64,000 nucleotides of DNA from Stictocephala bisonia (taxonomy: Eukaryota > Arthropoda > Insecta > Hemiptera > Membracidae). This document shows, piece after piece, positions 1 through 11,887 of this stretch; position 1 is the stretch's first letter; each line of letters opens with the position of its first letter. The DNA lies in NCBI GenBank assembly GCA_035578905.1, contig JAQJVL010000059.1, positions 682,001-746,000 on the forward strand, read 5' to 3'. Made by a program: the position numbers and the translations under genes. The notes under the pieces were generated by a model. That model had not been told where the DNA came from. It saw only the letters and a list, made by a program, of their open reading frames with translations, and ran no database searches.

Positions 1-817
1 AAATTTCTAGGTATTCATATTGATTGTAACTTATCATGGAACTCTCACGTTGAGTATATTTCTAAAAGATTATCTAGAGTAATCTTTTTACTTAAATGCT
101 TAATGGACAGTGTCCCGGAAAGTTATGTAAAAACCGCATACTATGCTTTTTTTCAATCTATAATTAGATACGGACTTATAATATGGGGCTATAGTACTAA
201 AGTTCGTGACATTCTTATTTTACAAAAGAAGGCCATTAGACTGATAAGTAAAGCACAACCATTGGACCACTGCAAACCACTTTTCATTGAGCTCGAGTTT
301 CAAACTGTTATAAATTTGTATATTTTTGATTTAATGTCATACATTTAAAAAAATAGCCCATCCCTCATTCTTAGCAGCAGCATTCACAGCTATAATACTA
401 GAAATAAAAATAATATTGCCATAGAGTTTTGCAGACTGACTAGAACCCAACACAGTCATGTTTTTATTTCCCAGAAGATTTATAATAAATTAAAAGATTT
501 AGTTAATAAATACCCGACAACACTTTTTAAAATCAAACTGTATAACTGGTTGCTAAAAAATCCATTTTATGAACTAGGGGAGTTTTTCAGTATGCAAGAT
601 ATTAGTTTCTAGATTGTTGGACCTGTACTTTAGAATCATACCTGTTATGTAAATTACTGTTTACTTAAATGACCGTTTGTTAACCATGTTTGTCATTCTT
701 GGTTGAATAATGTATATGTGTAATATGATTGTTTGGTTTTGACTATGTCTGTTAGATGTATATGCGACTGTGTCAATGCTTTATGTAAAACGACAATAAA
801 GATTATTTATTTATTTA
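1..817 (+). mobile_element. 3' end of a CR1-like LINE (truncated by window edge)
   Basis: The plus strand encodes the C-terminal part of a non-LTR reverse transcriptase. It starts at the palm/thumb segment KFLGIHIDCNLSWNSH and passes through YAFFQSIIRYGLIIWG and LQKKAIRLI, motifs that follow the FADD box in this superfamily. A stop near 346 is followed by more coding-like sequence in another frame (HSYNTRNK, then FKIKLYNWLLKNPFY), so the ORF is broken. The 3' end is an AATAAAG motif followed by TTTATTTATTTA-type repeats at about 797-822, a usual LINE tail. It is clearly related to the more complete LINE at 6650-10970 but diverged from it. The catalytic domain lies outside the window. Family placement (CR1/Daphne-like) is by sequence flavour only. 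Confidence 0.85.
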
Positions 818-2340
818 TTATTTATGAGGATAATCAATGTGGTGGAGTTTAAAACCATTTAGAAAGACATTTAATTTTCGATTAGCTAGTCGATTACTTA
901 GGGGGAAGCAGGCTACTTCAGTTTTTGATGGGTTAGGATTCAGCTTCCAGGTTCTAAAATATTGTTTGAGGGTTGCAAGATAATTTGTGAGTGTTTGTTC
1001 AGTAGATGTGAAGTCCTTGTGTTGATAAGCTGAAGCAATTTCGTCTGCATACATAAATGTTCTAGACTTGGTGATAGGTATGCCAGCAGTATACACGTTA
1101 AATAAAATTGGAGAAAGTACGGACCCCTGTGGCAGACCATCCTTCAGCTGTCTAAAAGAGCTTTCTTCATAACCGAGATAAACTTTTATTAGCCTGGCAC
1201 TAAGCATCGACTCTTGAAGTTGCAAAAGAAAGGGATAGGGAAGGAGGCTGTAGAACTTTAATAACAAACCTTTGCTCCATATTGTGTAATAAGCCGCTGT
1301 GAGATCAACAAAGGCTGCAGATGTTTTTAACTTGTTTTCAAACCTATTCTCAATAAATGATGTCAGAGTAAGCATTTGGTTGCTACAACTTCGGCCAGGG
1401 TGAAAACCAGCCTGTTCAACTGGAACATTACAATCAAGAATTAGTGGTATTCTGTTGTATAACAGTCTTTCCAGCAACTTATAACAAACACTAAGAAGAG
1501 ACTTAGAACAATAACTTTCCACTCGTTCAGGGTCTTTATCAGGCTTCAGAACAGCTACTACTTTTGAACGCTTAAATGCTTTTGGCAAACTGTCTGTAGC
1601 TAGTATCCTATTGTAGACAGTTTGAAGCCATTCACCTTCACTTTGCTACCAGCATGCATCAGAAATTTTGGAAAGATACCGTCAAGACCAGCTGCTTTCC
1701 CTGCAGGTATAGCAGAAATCGCCCTATCTATCTCTTCCTCCGTAAAATTTCTGGAGACTTCCAGGTGTGCCAATTGGCTCTTTTTAATTTCATTTAGATT
1801 TTAAAGCACATGTTTGTCAGAAGGATGGCAGGCTGACTTTGATAAGCTGACTATCCGTTTAGTTATATTAGAAGCCTTCAGTTGGAGTACTTCTCTTTGA
1901 TTTGGAGAAATACCAGTAGTTTCTTTAAAAGTGACGCTTTATCACTGCTATGGGTAAAGTTTATTATATCTTCAACAGTTTTAACCCATTTTCTCTCATG
2001 GCACTGTATAGAGAGTGCAGCAGCAGATCAGCTGTGTTGGATTTTTCGGTTGCATTAAACTCTTTGTAAAGGTAGATACTCCTTTCTGTATCATCGGTAT
2101 CCAAGCTGTAGCAATGGACAGGACGAGACTTGTGAATTGATCGTAATTTCTTATAGTAGGAGGAATGAACCTGATGCTATCATCAAGCCTGGTGGTAAAG
2201 GCCTCCGAGTGTGCTTTATTAAAATTCCATCTAGGCCTTGGATAAGATTGAATTATGGAAATTTGGATTTCCAATGAAACTAGCACTGGCCAGTGTTGAG
2301 AGTGGGAAAAAGTCAAGACCTTCCCTAATTGGTGTTTTGG
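818..2340 (-). mobile_element. Jockey-like LINE fragment (endonuclease end plus reverse transcriptase), decayed
   Basis: A minus-strand ORF at 818-1588 (256 codons) is a reverse transcriptase: an NxxGFHPGRSCSNQ fingers segment, FVDLTAAYYTIW for the first catalytic Asp (normally followed by A-Y-D-T), GLPQGSVLSPILFNVY, then FMYADEIA, where the usual YADD is YADE. Upstream on the same strand, 1996-2316 carries the C-terminal endonuclease/linker region (SHSQHWPVLVSLE, then RPRWNFNKA). Frameshifts and stops separate the two. The loss of the second Asp in YADD and of the Asp in AYDT suggests the copy is dead. Other copies of what looks like the same family lie at 19195-19745 (minus), 32840-33535 (plus) and 62040-62330 (plus). 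The 3' end is cut at 818, where the neighbouring LINE tail begins. Confidence 0.85.
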
Positions 2341-3006
2341 CTTGATGATCGTTCACATGTGCAGAAGCTTAACACGTTCGTCGCGGCAGGCACCTTTCGG
2401 GCCTCTATGTCACTATTCGTTTTTATATATAATATGTCGTTTTATATATAATATAATCGTTTACTATATAATATGTCGGGATTTCCACTGCAGGTATTGA
2501 TTCAGTTCGCTGTAGTTCTCGCAGCGTGGTCTTGTGTAAGTATGCGTCTCATGCTGTGATAGTTTCTCAGTTCGACTACCGAAGCCTGTACAGTATTTAT
2601 TAGTTTTTGTTAGTGAATAGTCTTCAAAAGGGTGGTACCCAAGTGAATAGAGCTTGGTCTTCAAAAGGGCCTTTTTTATTTTGTGTGGTAGTTGCCATAG
2701 CTGAGAGATCACAGATTGTGATGGTCCAGCTACCAGATTTGTTGCTCGTTTAGAACCCAAGAGGTACGTACAGCTTGAAAGTTTGCTGTGGACTCGAACA
2801 AGATCATCCCCCAAATCATGAAATATTAAAATCGAAACAGCTGTTTAGTTACAAATAGGCCTAATTATTAATAGCACATAATTTCTTTAGCATTATATAA
2901 AAATTAAATTTTGTAATATAATACTATCTTTGACTCTTACACTATGAAAGAAATGATTGATCCAAATTCTTCACATATATAATTAGTTAAATAAAATTAG
3001 TTCAAT
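2341..3006. other. No assignable gene; possible TTAA element end and an unrecognised ORF
   Basis: At 2369 the sequence TTAACACGTTCGTCGCGGCA resembles the TTAA-anchored MITE ends seen elsewhere in this window, but I find no matching second end. An open frame of 116 codons on the minus strand (2464-2814, starting MGDDLVRVHSKL) has no family I recognise. It is not flanked by convincing splice sites. Confidence 0.3.
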
Positions 3007-3655
3007 TTAAACCTTCCAGGGCTGAACCCTGTTTACAGTCTGGGTATAATTAAATAAAGGTTAGTGTAAAAAAATGTTTTTAAAATTTTTCATTATAATT
3101 TGTTGGCAACCTATCTAATAACCTTAAAACGATATATTTTACATTCTAATAATTTTTTGTAATATTAAATTTAATAAAATATTGTTGGCGGATATTTACG
3201 TCAAAAGCCCTGGTGAGTCATGAAAGTGAACATCTTATATACATAATTTTGCTAATTAAAGGTGTTATTGGTACATTACTGGTATCTTGGTCTGAAAAAG
3301 ACATATTTAGCCATTCAATTATATTGTCTGAAAAGTCAGGATTATCACTTGCAGCCATCTTACACTAGTAGGTGCACCAAACACAATGGAAAACCGCTGG
3401 AATGATGACAAAGGCGAGAAGCCTGGCAGCGAGCATGCATGAGAGTGGGGAATGGAGGCAGGGTATGGAGAATGTTACAGTGGGGAGAAGGAATGGAAGA
3501 GATAAGCCAAACAAGTAAACAACATTGCTCGCGTGGCGGAAAGGCCTGTCATTCGCCCGGACCGCTAAAAACAGTATGCGGAAAATCTAGTCATTCTGCC
3601 CGCAGTGTATAATAATCTTGGCGGATTATTTTGTCAAACGCCTGGGAAGGGTTAA
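3007..3655. mobile_element. Candidate TTAA-flanked MITE (piggyBac-like)
   Basis: The left end reads TTAAACCTTCCAGGGC. The right end, read on the opposite strand from 3655, is TTAACCCTTCCCAGGCG. Both are anchored on TTAA, as in piggyBac-type insertions. An internal direct repeat (TTGGCGGAT followed by a GTCAAA-GCC motif) occurs near 3183-3212 and again at 3617-3645. There is no coding capacity. The ends match imperfectly, so the boundaries are tentative. Confidence 0.45.
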
Positions 3656-5556
3656 GTAATATTTCAAATACAGATGCTTGAATACATTTCAATTTTGATC
3701 AACCACTGCAGTTATATAATTAGAAAATTTGAACATTTACATGATTTTAAATAATCAGTGTTATGTTTTCTTTGGCAATCAATTTGAAAAATATGTATTA
3801 TTCATTATTAAGACGCAGATGTCAAAATATGAGAGGTGACTGAGTGTAGTTGAACGAGTGTAGACATTGTTACTAACTAAGGTGAAATGTTCCTCAGAAA
3901 GAGCTATTTATTAATAGCCAGTAGCCAGGGCAACTAAGGGACCTACAGCTTAACGTGGAATCCGAACCACGTAGTGTTGGTCTGATTTTCAGCTTACCGG
4001 CATGCTTGATGCTCAGTTTTCTTCCCTACACAACATCTGAACATTGACTACCATCCAACATGGACACATCAGACTTCTCTAGTGTTGATGCTCAGTTTTC
4101 TTCCCTTCACAACATCTGAACATTGACTACCATCCAACATGGACACATCAGACTACTCTAGTTTCCGTGTTGAGGGCAACTATTGAGTGGACATGGTGTT
4201 GGTATTAAGAGGACCGAGCATAGAACCTATCGTGTACAATCTCCTCAACAATTTGTCACCAAGAAGCTGGGTTACAGCACTGCACCACCAGTGCTGACAT
4301 TCTATCTATATTTATATATACGACAAATATCTATTCAAATATATACTTTATTTTTATGGCTGGTTTTCAAGATAGTTTAGTTTATACCACTAAGGTGGTG
4401 GAGTTTTATAACAACAGTCAAACTTGTGTTTTAGTCGATCTGTCCAAACTTGAAGAGAACTGGACAACGTGTCTCAGAACGAGTGATCCATCTTCAGATC
4501 TTATGTTTTGTCTCTATTAAGTTTAATAACATGTTCACAGTGTCACGAGATCCTGGGGTCTCATGTCGTAGGCTTATATGTGATGTTTTGCGTTGTAATT
4601 AATGCATTGTTGCAGGAGTTGAACTATATGGAATCATTTTTCTTTGTGAATTTAATAGTAACCTAAATTTTACACGAGATCTATAGCTTACGTGCTGCAC
4701 CAGAGTAATGATGTATTAGTTATATGCGGTATGAGACCTATAGACGTCGTCGATCATATGGTAGACTAAACGTTAATATTAGCAAAACAGATTGTCAGCT
4801 GTTGTTTGAAAAGGTGGAAGAGTTGTTCCATGTGGTTGCTGAGTCGTCTGTTTATTTACAACATAGTCTCAATTTATCAGCTGGAGTATAATTTATTACA
4901 GTACTTCCTTATATGCGACACGAGATCCCAAGGCCTCGTGCTTATAAGCTATATCCACACCCTGCATAGCACTTATGATGTCAGAATCTTGATAGTTCTA
5001 AAACAATAACCTGGAGTGCTTTATCTTCAATTGATGACGTGATATTGTGCACAGAACTTCTGTTGTGCAACGAGATCTCGGGATCTCGTCCCACACTGAA
5101 TTGATGATATGCAATGAGACACAGAGATCACGTGACGCACAAGATGAATGGCCGAGATATTATTACAACGCAGTGAACGTGTTAAATAAAGAAAGATGAT
5201 ACGTAAATACTAAACTTCACACACGTCATGATTATATTAAAATAAAAATAACATCTCGGTATACATTGATATTAATCCTATGGACAAGGGACGGACTGCT
5301 AAAACTGAGTAATACCCATTTTGGATATTAACACAGATAGTAAGTAAAGCTCATAAAAGTGATTCGGTCAACACGTGGGGCCTTGAGGTGGTCGTATTTA
5401 GGGAGAGTTCCCTAATAGATGTGTGTAAATAAATTTTCTCCCACAGGTATGCTGCCCAGAAATTGCATGTTGTGTGTCCATTGTTAACTTTTTAAGATTA
5501 TTTTGTATCATAAGTTATAAGGATTTTCTTTTAATTTAAATTTTTCTGTTACTCAG
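3656..5556. other. Intronic sequence with a 79-bp tandem duplication and repeated GAGATC hairpins; no gene seen
   Basis: Two tandem copies of a 79-bp unit lie at 4008-4165. Between about 4540 and 5150 the motif ACGAGATC recurs four times. Two occurrences sit in short palindromes, for example ACGAGATCTCGGGATCTCGT near 5070. I see no coding sequence that I can support. Host exon 1 of this window starts immediately after. Confidence 0.5.
4008..4165. repeat. Tandem duplication, 2 copies of 79 bp
   Basis: The block beginning GATGCTCAGTTTTCTTCCCT at 4008 is repeated from 4087 with only a few substitutions, and the second copy ends near 4165. It lies in non-coding sequence. Confidence 0.9.
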
Positions 5557-5646
5557 GCAAAGTCCTGGGATGAAAATGGCAATTCTCTGGGAGTAAAAGT
5601 GGACTCCAACTACTACCAAGATAAGAAGAAACAACGGCGGGTCAAG
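5557..5646 (+). CDS. Host gene, internal exon 1 of 5 visible
   Basis: This short exon is preceded by a pyrimidine-rich tract and TTACTCAG and is followed by GTCAAG/GTTGTT. In phase 0 it reads AKSWDENGNSLGVKVDSNYY, then a Lys/Arg-rich end. The 90 nt join in frame to the exon at 21040, which also begins in phase 0. An alternative donor six bases earlier (CGG/GTCAAG) would also keep the frame. The peptide looks like real coding sequence and not a transposon, and no transposon protein in the window resembles it. I do not recognise the protein family. Upstream exons must lie before this window, because there is no start codon or promoter here. The following intron is about 15.4 kb and is filled with nested transposons. 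Confidence 0.75.
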
Positions 5647-5815
5647 GTTGTTACGAATTTATTTTAATTTTTCCTTATTGTACATTTTAAATGTCAATTC
5701 CAAATTTAAATATTGAAAATTAAATATGTCATATTATATTAAATTAAGATATATTTAAAATAATTTGTAATATAATGAAAATGAGCTGATTTTTTACTGT
5801 ATAACAGTATGCTGT

Positions 5816-5889
5816 TGATAGATATTAATCAACAGCTGTTTTTATTAGGTTGTTTTGTTATCAGTGTTGCCATGTAAACAAACACAGTA
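5816..5889 (+). repeat. 5' LTR, left half
   Basis: TGATAGATATTAATCAACAG through CACAGTA matches the first half of the LTR at 12459-12607. It is interrupted at a TA dinucleotide by the pogo-like element. Confidence 0.85.
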
Positions 5890-6771
5890 TCGTAGACTCA
5901 ATTATCCAAGGTAATTGGGGCCGAGACAACTTTGGATAAGTAAAAACTTGGATAATATGGAGGTTATGGTAAAATAATGTAAAAGCCACGAAAAAAGTAC
6001 AAATCTAGTTTATTACAAGAAAAAACGCCAAATAGTGTAAATGTAGTTACAGTCCTGTAAAAAAGTAGAACATCAGGTTATGTCTTTTAAAATTTTTATT
6101 ACCGCAGGATGACAAGAAGTTGGGAATAAGTATTCCATTTTAAAACTACAACAGTCGGTAAAATACTACAATAATACAATTTAATAGTAAAAATGTAATG
6201 TAATGTCCACAGGCAACATTGTTGATGGGTAATTTCCTCTAATGTGTTACATTGTTGACAACGAAACCTTTTGTATTTATTTCATCTATCTACGGTCCAC
6301 GCCCCACAGTAGTAATTCGAGTCTTAGTTTTAAATACAGGATTACCGAACGAAATTATCGTATTTATCCTGTTGTTTAGCTCAATCTGCATTACTTTCTA
6401 AATAGTACAGGGAATTATCAACATTTTAACAGAACAAAATTATAGTATCAATACAACATTTGTTGTACAGATTGGCAACGAAAACACTGATTGATTCGTC
6501 ATTTCAATTTTGTTATTAGCAACTGTCAATCATTTACCAATCATATCAAAATACTTGAATAAAATATTTAACAATAACAGTAACAACAATAAATTACGAC
6601 AATATTTACAATACGGTATTGCAAAATTAGGAAAGTCAATAACTAAAACAACCACATTTAGTGCGAGAGCAGTCGACTAAGATGGTGTCAGGTGGTGATG
6701 TGTCATGAGTGTAAATGAGTGTAAACTTACAATACTATAACAGACACAGAGAATTCATTAGAATTCAGAAG

Positions 6772-7989
6772 ATGGCGGATCGTAACAAGTTGCATAGGTG
6801 TGGTTCGTGTGGAAAAAAGTTTCTAAAAATAGTTGTGCATTGCGGTGTGGTGGTAAATGTCAGTTGTGGCACCACAGTGACTGTGTAGGAATTAACAGTA
6901 ATGAATATGAATGTTTTCTGGAATTGGGAAAGAAAGCTTTCTGGTTTTGTAATAAGTGCCAGTTACATAGTGCTGCATCTTATGGTGACGTCATTCCAAA
7001 CTGACGAGATGGTCGATATGGACCATTTTCAATGTTTTGAACAAATAAAGATATTAGTGGATCAAGTGTTTTCTCTAAGTAAAAATCAAAAAGAAATAAG
7101 TGAGAAATTAAATACTGTAAAAAACGAAAATGATAGTTTAAAAGGTGCTCTGAATAACCAAGCTGACACCATCAGTGAACTTTTAACCTATGACAGGCAG
7201 TCATATGCCAGTAAATTAAAACTTAGAATAGAAGATGTGATGACTTTTGACAGCGGTGACAATTCTCAGATTGTGATGGGGAGAGATGGTGCCGAGGAAA
7301 GTATTGCTAACCTAGGCCTGGATTCCAGACCTAGGCCTATCTCCAGTTCAAGTAACAAACAGAATAAAATGAGTGAACTCCAATCACCGGTTTGGCCTAG
7401 ACCCTCATTAGTAAAGAAATCTAGAGATTCAGTTGGTGACCTAGACTTCAGAGGTTTTGATACCAACGAGGAAGAATTAGGTCCATCTAAAGTAGACCTA
7501 AGCCTAAGTGGAGCAACCCATTGTAAAGTAGCAGAACAGAAACGCCAGACGGAGCCTATTACCAAGGATAGGCCTAATGAATGGAAAACTATTAGGCCTA
7601 AGCATTTTAGAACTAGGCCTAATAATCCATCAAGATCGGTTGGTCAACCTAAGGCAAATGTTTACATCACGGGAACTGGAACTGGCAAACAAACTTTGAA
7701 AACAGTGGAAAAACAATCTTTTCTGTTTGTGTCAAGATTGGATCCCTCTGTAAATGAAGAAACGTTAAGTAAATATCTTAAAGAACATAAAGAATCAAAC
7801 TACAGTATAGAGAAGCTAACCTCCAAATATGAAGGCTATAACTCTTTTAATGTAGGAGTGCCTAACTCTATCTGGAGTGAAGTTTATGCTGCAGAATTTT
7901 GGCCTACAGGAGTTTTTGTTAGTCAGTTCAAATTTTCTCGCAGGTGTAATTTAAACTACCAAGGCAGCAGGACAAAACCAAATGGTTAA
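6772..7989 (+). pseudogene. LINE ORF1 (PHD-like finger, coiled coil, RRM-like domain), frameshifted
   Basis: The N-terminus encodes a Cys/His cluster HRCGSCGKK, LRCGGKCQLWHHSDCVGI and WFCNKCQ, the Cys4-His-Cys3 pattern of the PHD fingers found in CR1-type ORF1 proteins. A run of six A near 6820 puts the first two cysteines in a different frame, and a second frame change occurs near 7000. From about 7010 to 7989 one frame is open: a predicted coiled coil (LSKNQKEISEKLNTVKNEND), a disordered Pro/Arg-rich middle, and a C-terminal module FLFVSRLDPSVNEETLSKYL ... AEFWPTGVFVSQF, like the RRM-like domain of these proteins. ORF1 proteins bind the element's RNA. As it stands, this one cannot be made as a single chain. 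Confidence 0.8.
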
Positions 7990-7997
7990 CAGGCCAA

Positions 7998-10864
7998 ATG
8001 TACAAGGAAACTTTGTCTTATGAACTGTATTGTGAGAGTGAGAGGCCTAGGACGAGAAGTGATTGTTCAGAAGAACCAAACAATCTTAAGTTCCTGTATA
8101 TAAATGTTCAGGGATTAAGCAGCAAGCAAAATATACTCAGCCTACTGGGCTCTCAACACAAGTACGATTTTATGTGTGTAAGCGAACACTGGTTTAAGGA
8201 GGATGAAAGTAAATATTTGCGAGTAGAAGGGTACACACCCTTAACAATTTACTGCCGCAAACACTATATCAGAGGCGGTGTTGGAATTCTAGCAACCGAA
8301 AGCAAGTCATTTTTAACTTATAAAATACTAGACCTTGAGTGGCTGTGCACTGAAATCAGCTTTGAATGTGTAGCTGTAGCAATAGACAACCCAAGCATTA
8401 TTGTGGTCAGCATTTACCTCTCCCCGGCAGGGGATGAAAATATATTTCTAAACAACTTAGAATTGTTACTGATACACCTCACTCGCATGAGATCCCGTGT
8501 TGTGATCGGTGGGGATTTTAACTCCAAATTTGATGTGACACGTGACCAACCTAGCCTGAAGAAGTTATTGAACATCCTTAGGCAATTTGACTTCACATAT
8601 CTAAACAACAAGCCTACCCGTTAAAACTCCTGCCTTGACAATATATTTACCAACATCCCTATTGGACAGTGTAGTACCTGCGTGGTCCCTCTTGACATTA
8701 GCGACCACAGTGGTGTAGAAACCACTCTGCGACTCTCATCAGTTCCAAGCTACGGTAAACCGAAAAGTTTTACATTCCGTAATCTCTCTCCGCATTGTCT
8801 AGATGAGTTTTTAGCGCTCTTAAATAGTGTTGACTGGCAGAACCTACTGGACAATAACAACAAGACTGCGGAAGAAAGGTTTGACTTATTTTTCACCAAA
8901 TTTTTGGACTGCTTCAACTATGCTTGCCCCATAAAAACAGTGACTAAGAAGACATCAGTAAGAGAAACCAAAGCTATAGCAGCCTGGTATACCCCTCAAT
9001 TAAAGCAAATGAAAGAAACTGTTATGGCATAACGTGTGGTTTATATGAACATGCGAAGTCAAGCTTCATTTGAGGCCTATAAGCATTTCAGATATCTCTA
9101 CAAACAGGAAGTGAATAAAGCCAAACTGAACGCAAATGCGGCATTTATTGAATTGTCAAACAATAAATGTCAGGCAGCCTGGACCTTGATCAGGAAGGTG
9201 TCTACTCAAAAGAAGCAGGAGCTTGATGACACAAACACAGCGGAGAACTTCAACGACTTCTTCATTGAATCCGTCAACGAGGCGAGAAGCAACGTCTTCT
9301 GAGGAGTTCCTGCGGCAAGTGAGGAGACCTAGCACATACTTCGAGTGGGAATGTGTGACCAGTGAAAGTGTGCTTAGCGTGGTGTCAAAAATTAAAGCTT
9401 CTAAAAGTAAGGATGTGTATGGCCTTTCAACCAATATTATCAAGTATGTAATTAGTGCCATTCTTACACCACTTGTCATTTGCATAAATTCCTGCCTGGT
9501 GGACGGTATATTTCCAAGTTCTCAAAAAATCTCAAGAGTAGTGCCTATATTAAAAAAAGGAAATAGATTGGAATTAAAAAATTACCGACCAATCTCTCTG
9601 GTCTCTATTGTAGGTAAGATTATAGAAGCTGCTGTAAAACCTCAGTTATGTAAATATTTTGATTGTCATAAAGTATTTTCCGATTGTCAGTTTGGCTTTC
9701 GAAGGGGAATGTCAACCACTGATGCCCTGGAGCGTCTAGTCTCAAAGATCCTCTCGGCTTTCGAGAGCGGTAGTCTTGCCCAGATCACACCTTGTGATCT
9801 CAGCAAGGCTTTTGATTGCATCGATCATAAGATACTTCTGAGAAAGCTGGACTTCTATGGCATTAGTGGTACTAACCTCAAATTTTTCAAATCATATCTT
9901 GAAGGAAGAACCCAATTTGTCGATACCGGTAAAAATATATCCAAGTGTTCTGATGTTAAGCTTGGTGTGCCCAAGGGTCTGTCCTGGGACCACTTCTTTT
10001 TATTTTAGTAATAAATGACCTAGGCAGTAATATAACTAACTTGTTCACAATCATGTTTGCAGATGATACTACTTTTATAAGTGTAAACCCAGATCATGAC
10101 CAACTAAAGTTAAATACCAAACTCACTCTGGAGAAGGCCCAAATGTGGTTTGACTCAAACAGCCTTCTTTTAAATAAGGAAAAGACACAGAATCTTCTCT
10201 GTAGCCTTAAAACATCCTGCCAGATGGAGACTAGTGACATTAAAATTCTTGGATTGATAGTTGACAGTACTCTGTCTTGGGCAACCCATGTAGAATCAGT
10301 CTGCAAAAAACTGTCAAGGGTTATTTTCCCACTAAGAGCCCTTATAGACGTTGTCCCAGAAAGTTATGTTCGAACAGCATATTTTGCCTTTTTTCAGTCT
10401 GTGATAAACTATGGCCTAATTCTCTGGGGAAATAGTTGCCATGTAGATAAAGTCCTGTTGCTCCAGAAAAAAGCCCTAAGAATAATGAATAAAGCTCCAT
10501 TTAATGAACATTGTAAACCTTTATTTATTAAGAGCAAGATCCTGCCTGTGATAAATTTGTATATATTTGTATGTTTGTTTTATGTAAAAAGTAATTTTAA
10601 TGCTAGCCTTGTTGTACATAGATCAGATATACATAAACATAATACTAGGAATAAATTCATGTTAGATGTCCCGTTCAGTAGGTTAAGTAAATGTCAGAAT
10701 AGTTTCTCTATTACTAGTTTTAAAATATTTAACAAGCTACACATTGATAGCAAACTCTTAGAATTTAAAGCTGTTTAAATTAAGAAGTTATGACTGGCTA
10801 AGCCTCAACCCTTTCTATAGCTTGGACGATTTTCTTGTTCTGGAATCAGTACAGTTTTGATAAT
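7998..10864 (+). pseudogene. LINE ORF2 (APE endonuclease + reverse transcriptase), several disruptions
   Basis: The endonuclease begins FLYINVQGLSSKQNI and has SEHWFKED and GGDFNSKFD, the metal-binding and catalytic strands of APE-like endonucleases, then SDHSGVE. The reverse transcriptase has NYRPISLVS, FGFRRGMSTTDALE, DLSKAFDCIDH, GVPKG and FADDTTFI, with both catalytic blocks preserved. The disruptions I can see are an in-frame stop at 8622-8624, another near 9030, frame changes near 9295 and 9980, and one near the C-terminus (about 10770). The protein nicks target DNA and copies LINE RNA in place. This copy is inactive as written. Its palm-to-thumb segment aligns with the fragment at 1-346. 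Confidence 0.85.
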
Positions 10865-11196
10865 GTAACTTATATTTTAAAATACCATAACTGTTATGGT
10901 CAACATTGACTTTGTCTATTACATGTGTGTAATTGCTTAAGGACAATAAAGATTTCTGATTCTGATTCTGTATGCATTTAGGTGGGACAATCATTCCTAT
11001 AGCAGGGTACAATATCATAAATATGTCTCGTGACGACCCTGCAGCGCCTCAACCTAACACCAACAGCCAATAGAGACACTGATTACTTGTCAAACAATTA
11101 TATGATGTGTCATGCAATAGTTTTTCTTTTATTAAAATTGTATGTTTATTTTTCATCGTCTGATGACTAGCTGGGTTAACCCGGAGGCTCGGTTAA

Positions 11197-11887
11197 CACG
11201 TTAGCTGCCATCTTTAAAATGAGTATTTTTGCTCTAAATTGCCAAAAACTTTTATGCAAATATTTAAAACAATGATGCATTATATTTACTATGCCACCAT
11301 TTCTGAGTATAGAAATAGTACATACATAGGCATTATATGTATATAAATATGTCGGGAGTATTGGCCCGACACAGTTTTTTTAGTAGCGTATACGGCACAT
11401 AAGAAAGCTCTGTCGGACATATTGGCCTGACACATTATGAGGTAAATTTGTTTTCATGGTTTGGCTACACTGACTGCATGATGAAAGTAATCCAGTATTC
11501 AATATGTATTACGTTATTTCAATACCAAAATTTACTAAATAAGTTTGTCGAGCCTATACTCCCGACAACTTGAATACTTCGCCTCTTGAATATAAATAAA
11601 GACGTTTTTCCATTTCATTTCAACTTGCCCGTAGAACATGCCAAAATTTAAAGTATTATGAACAACTTTGTATACAACCAAAAACTTAGAAAATCGCTCT
11701 GTAAATAGTATGATGCTTGCAGTACAATAAAGTTTGATCGGTTTCTTTAAGAAAGCAGGACCAGTTGAGTAACAATAAAATAACCAAAAGGTAGCTTAGC
11801 AACAATGTCGGGCGTAGTGGCCCGACGGCATCTAGCTGAGACAAAAAGAGCCGTCGGGCGTACTGGACTGACAAGGCAGCTAAAGTG
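11197..11887. mobile_element. TTAA-flanked MITE with internal GTCGGG/CCCGAC motifs (piggyBac-like)
   Basis: The flanking TTAA is duplicated (11193-11196 and 11888-11891). The ends are CACGTTAGCTGCC and, on the other strand, CACTTTAGCTGCC, with 12 of 13 positions matching. Inside, a motif of the type GTCGGG-N-TA-TGGCCCGAC recurs several times (near 11350, 11410, 11550, 11805, 11850). There is no coding capacity. The TTAA duplication fits piggyBac-type mobilisation. The element sits near the right end of the pogo-like element. Confidence 0.8.

Larger units (their letters stand above)
6650..10970 (+). mobile_element. CR1/Daphne-like LINE, near full length, broken ORFs
   Basis: Both ORFs of a non-LTR retrotransposon are present: ORF1 with a PHD-like zinc finger and an RRM-like C-terminal domain, then ORF2 with an APE-type endonuclease and a reverse transcriptase. 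The 3' end has GACAATAAAG followed by TTCTGATTCTGATTCTG (10940-10970), a short repeat tail typical of CR1/Jockey-group LINEs. The 5' end is estimated from the start of LINE-like sequence upstream of an ATG at 6772. It lies inside the pogo-like element. Several frameshifts and stops disrupt both ORFs. Confidence 0.85.

Noticed and set aside
2464..2814. A 116-codon minus-strand ORF as a host gene
   Set aside because: No family similarity, no splice signals, and surrounded by transposon debris; noted only as an open frame.
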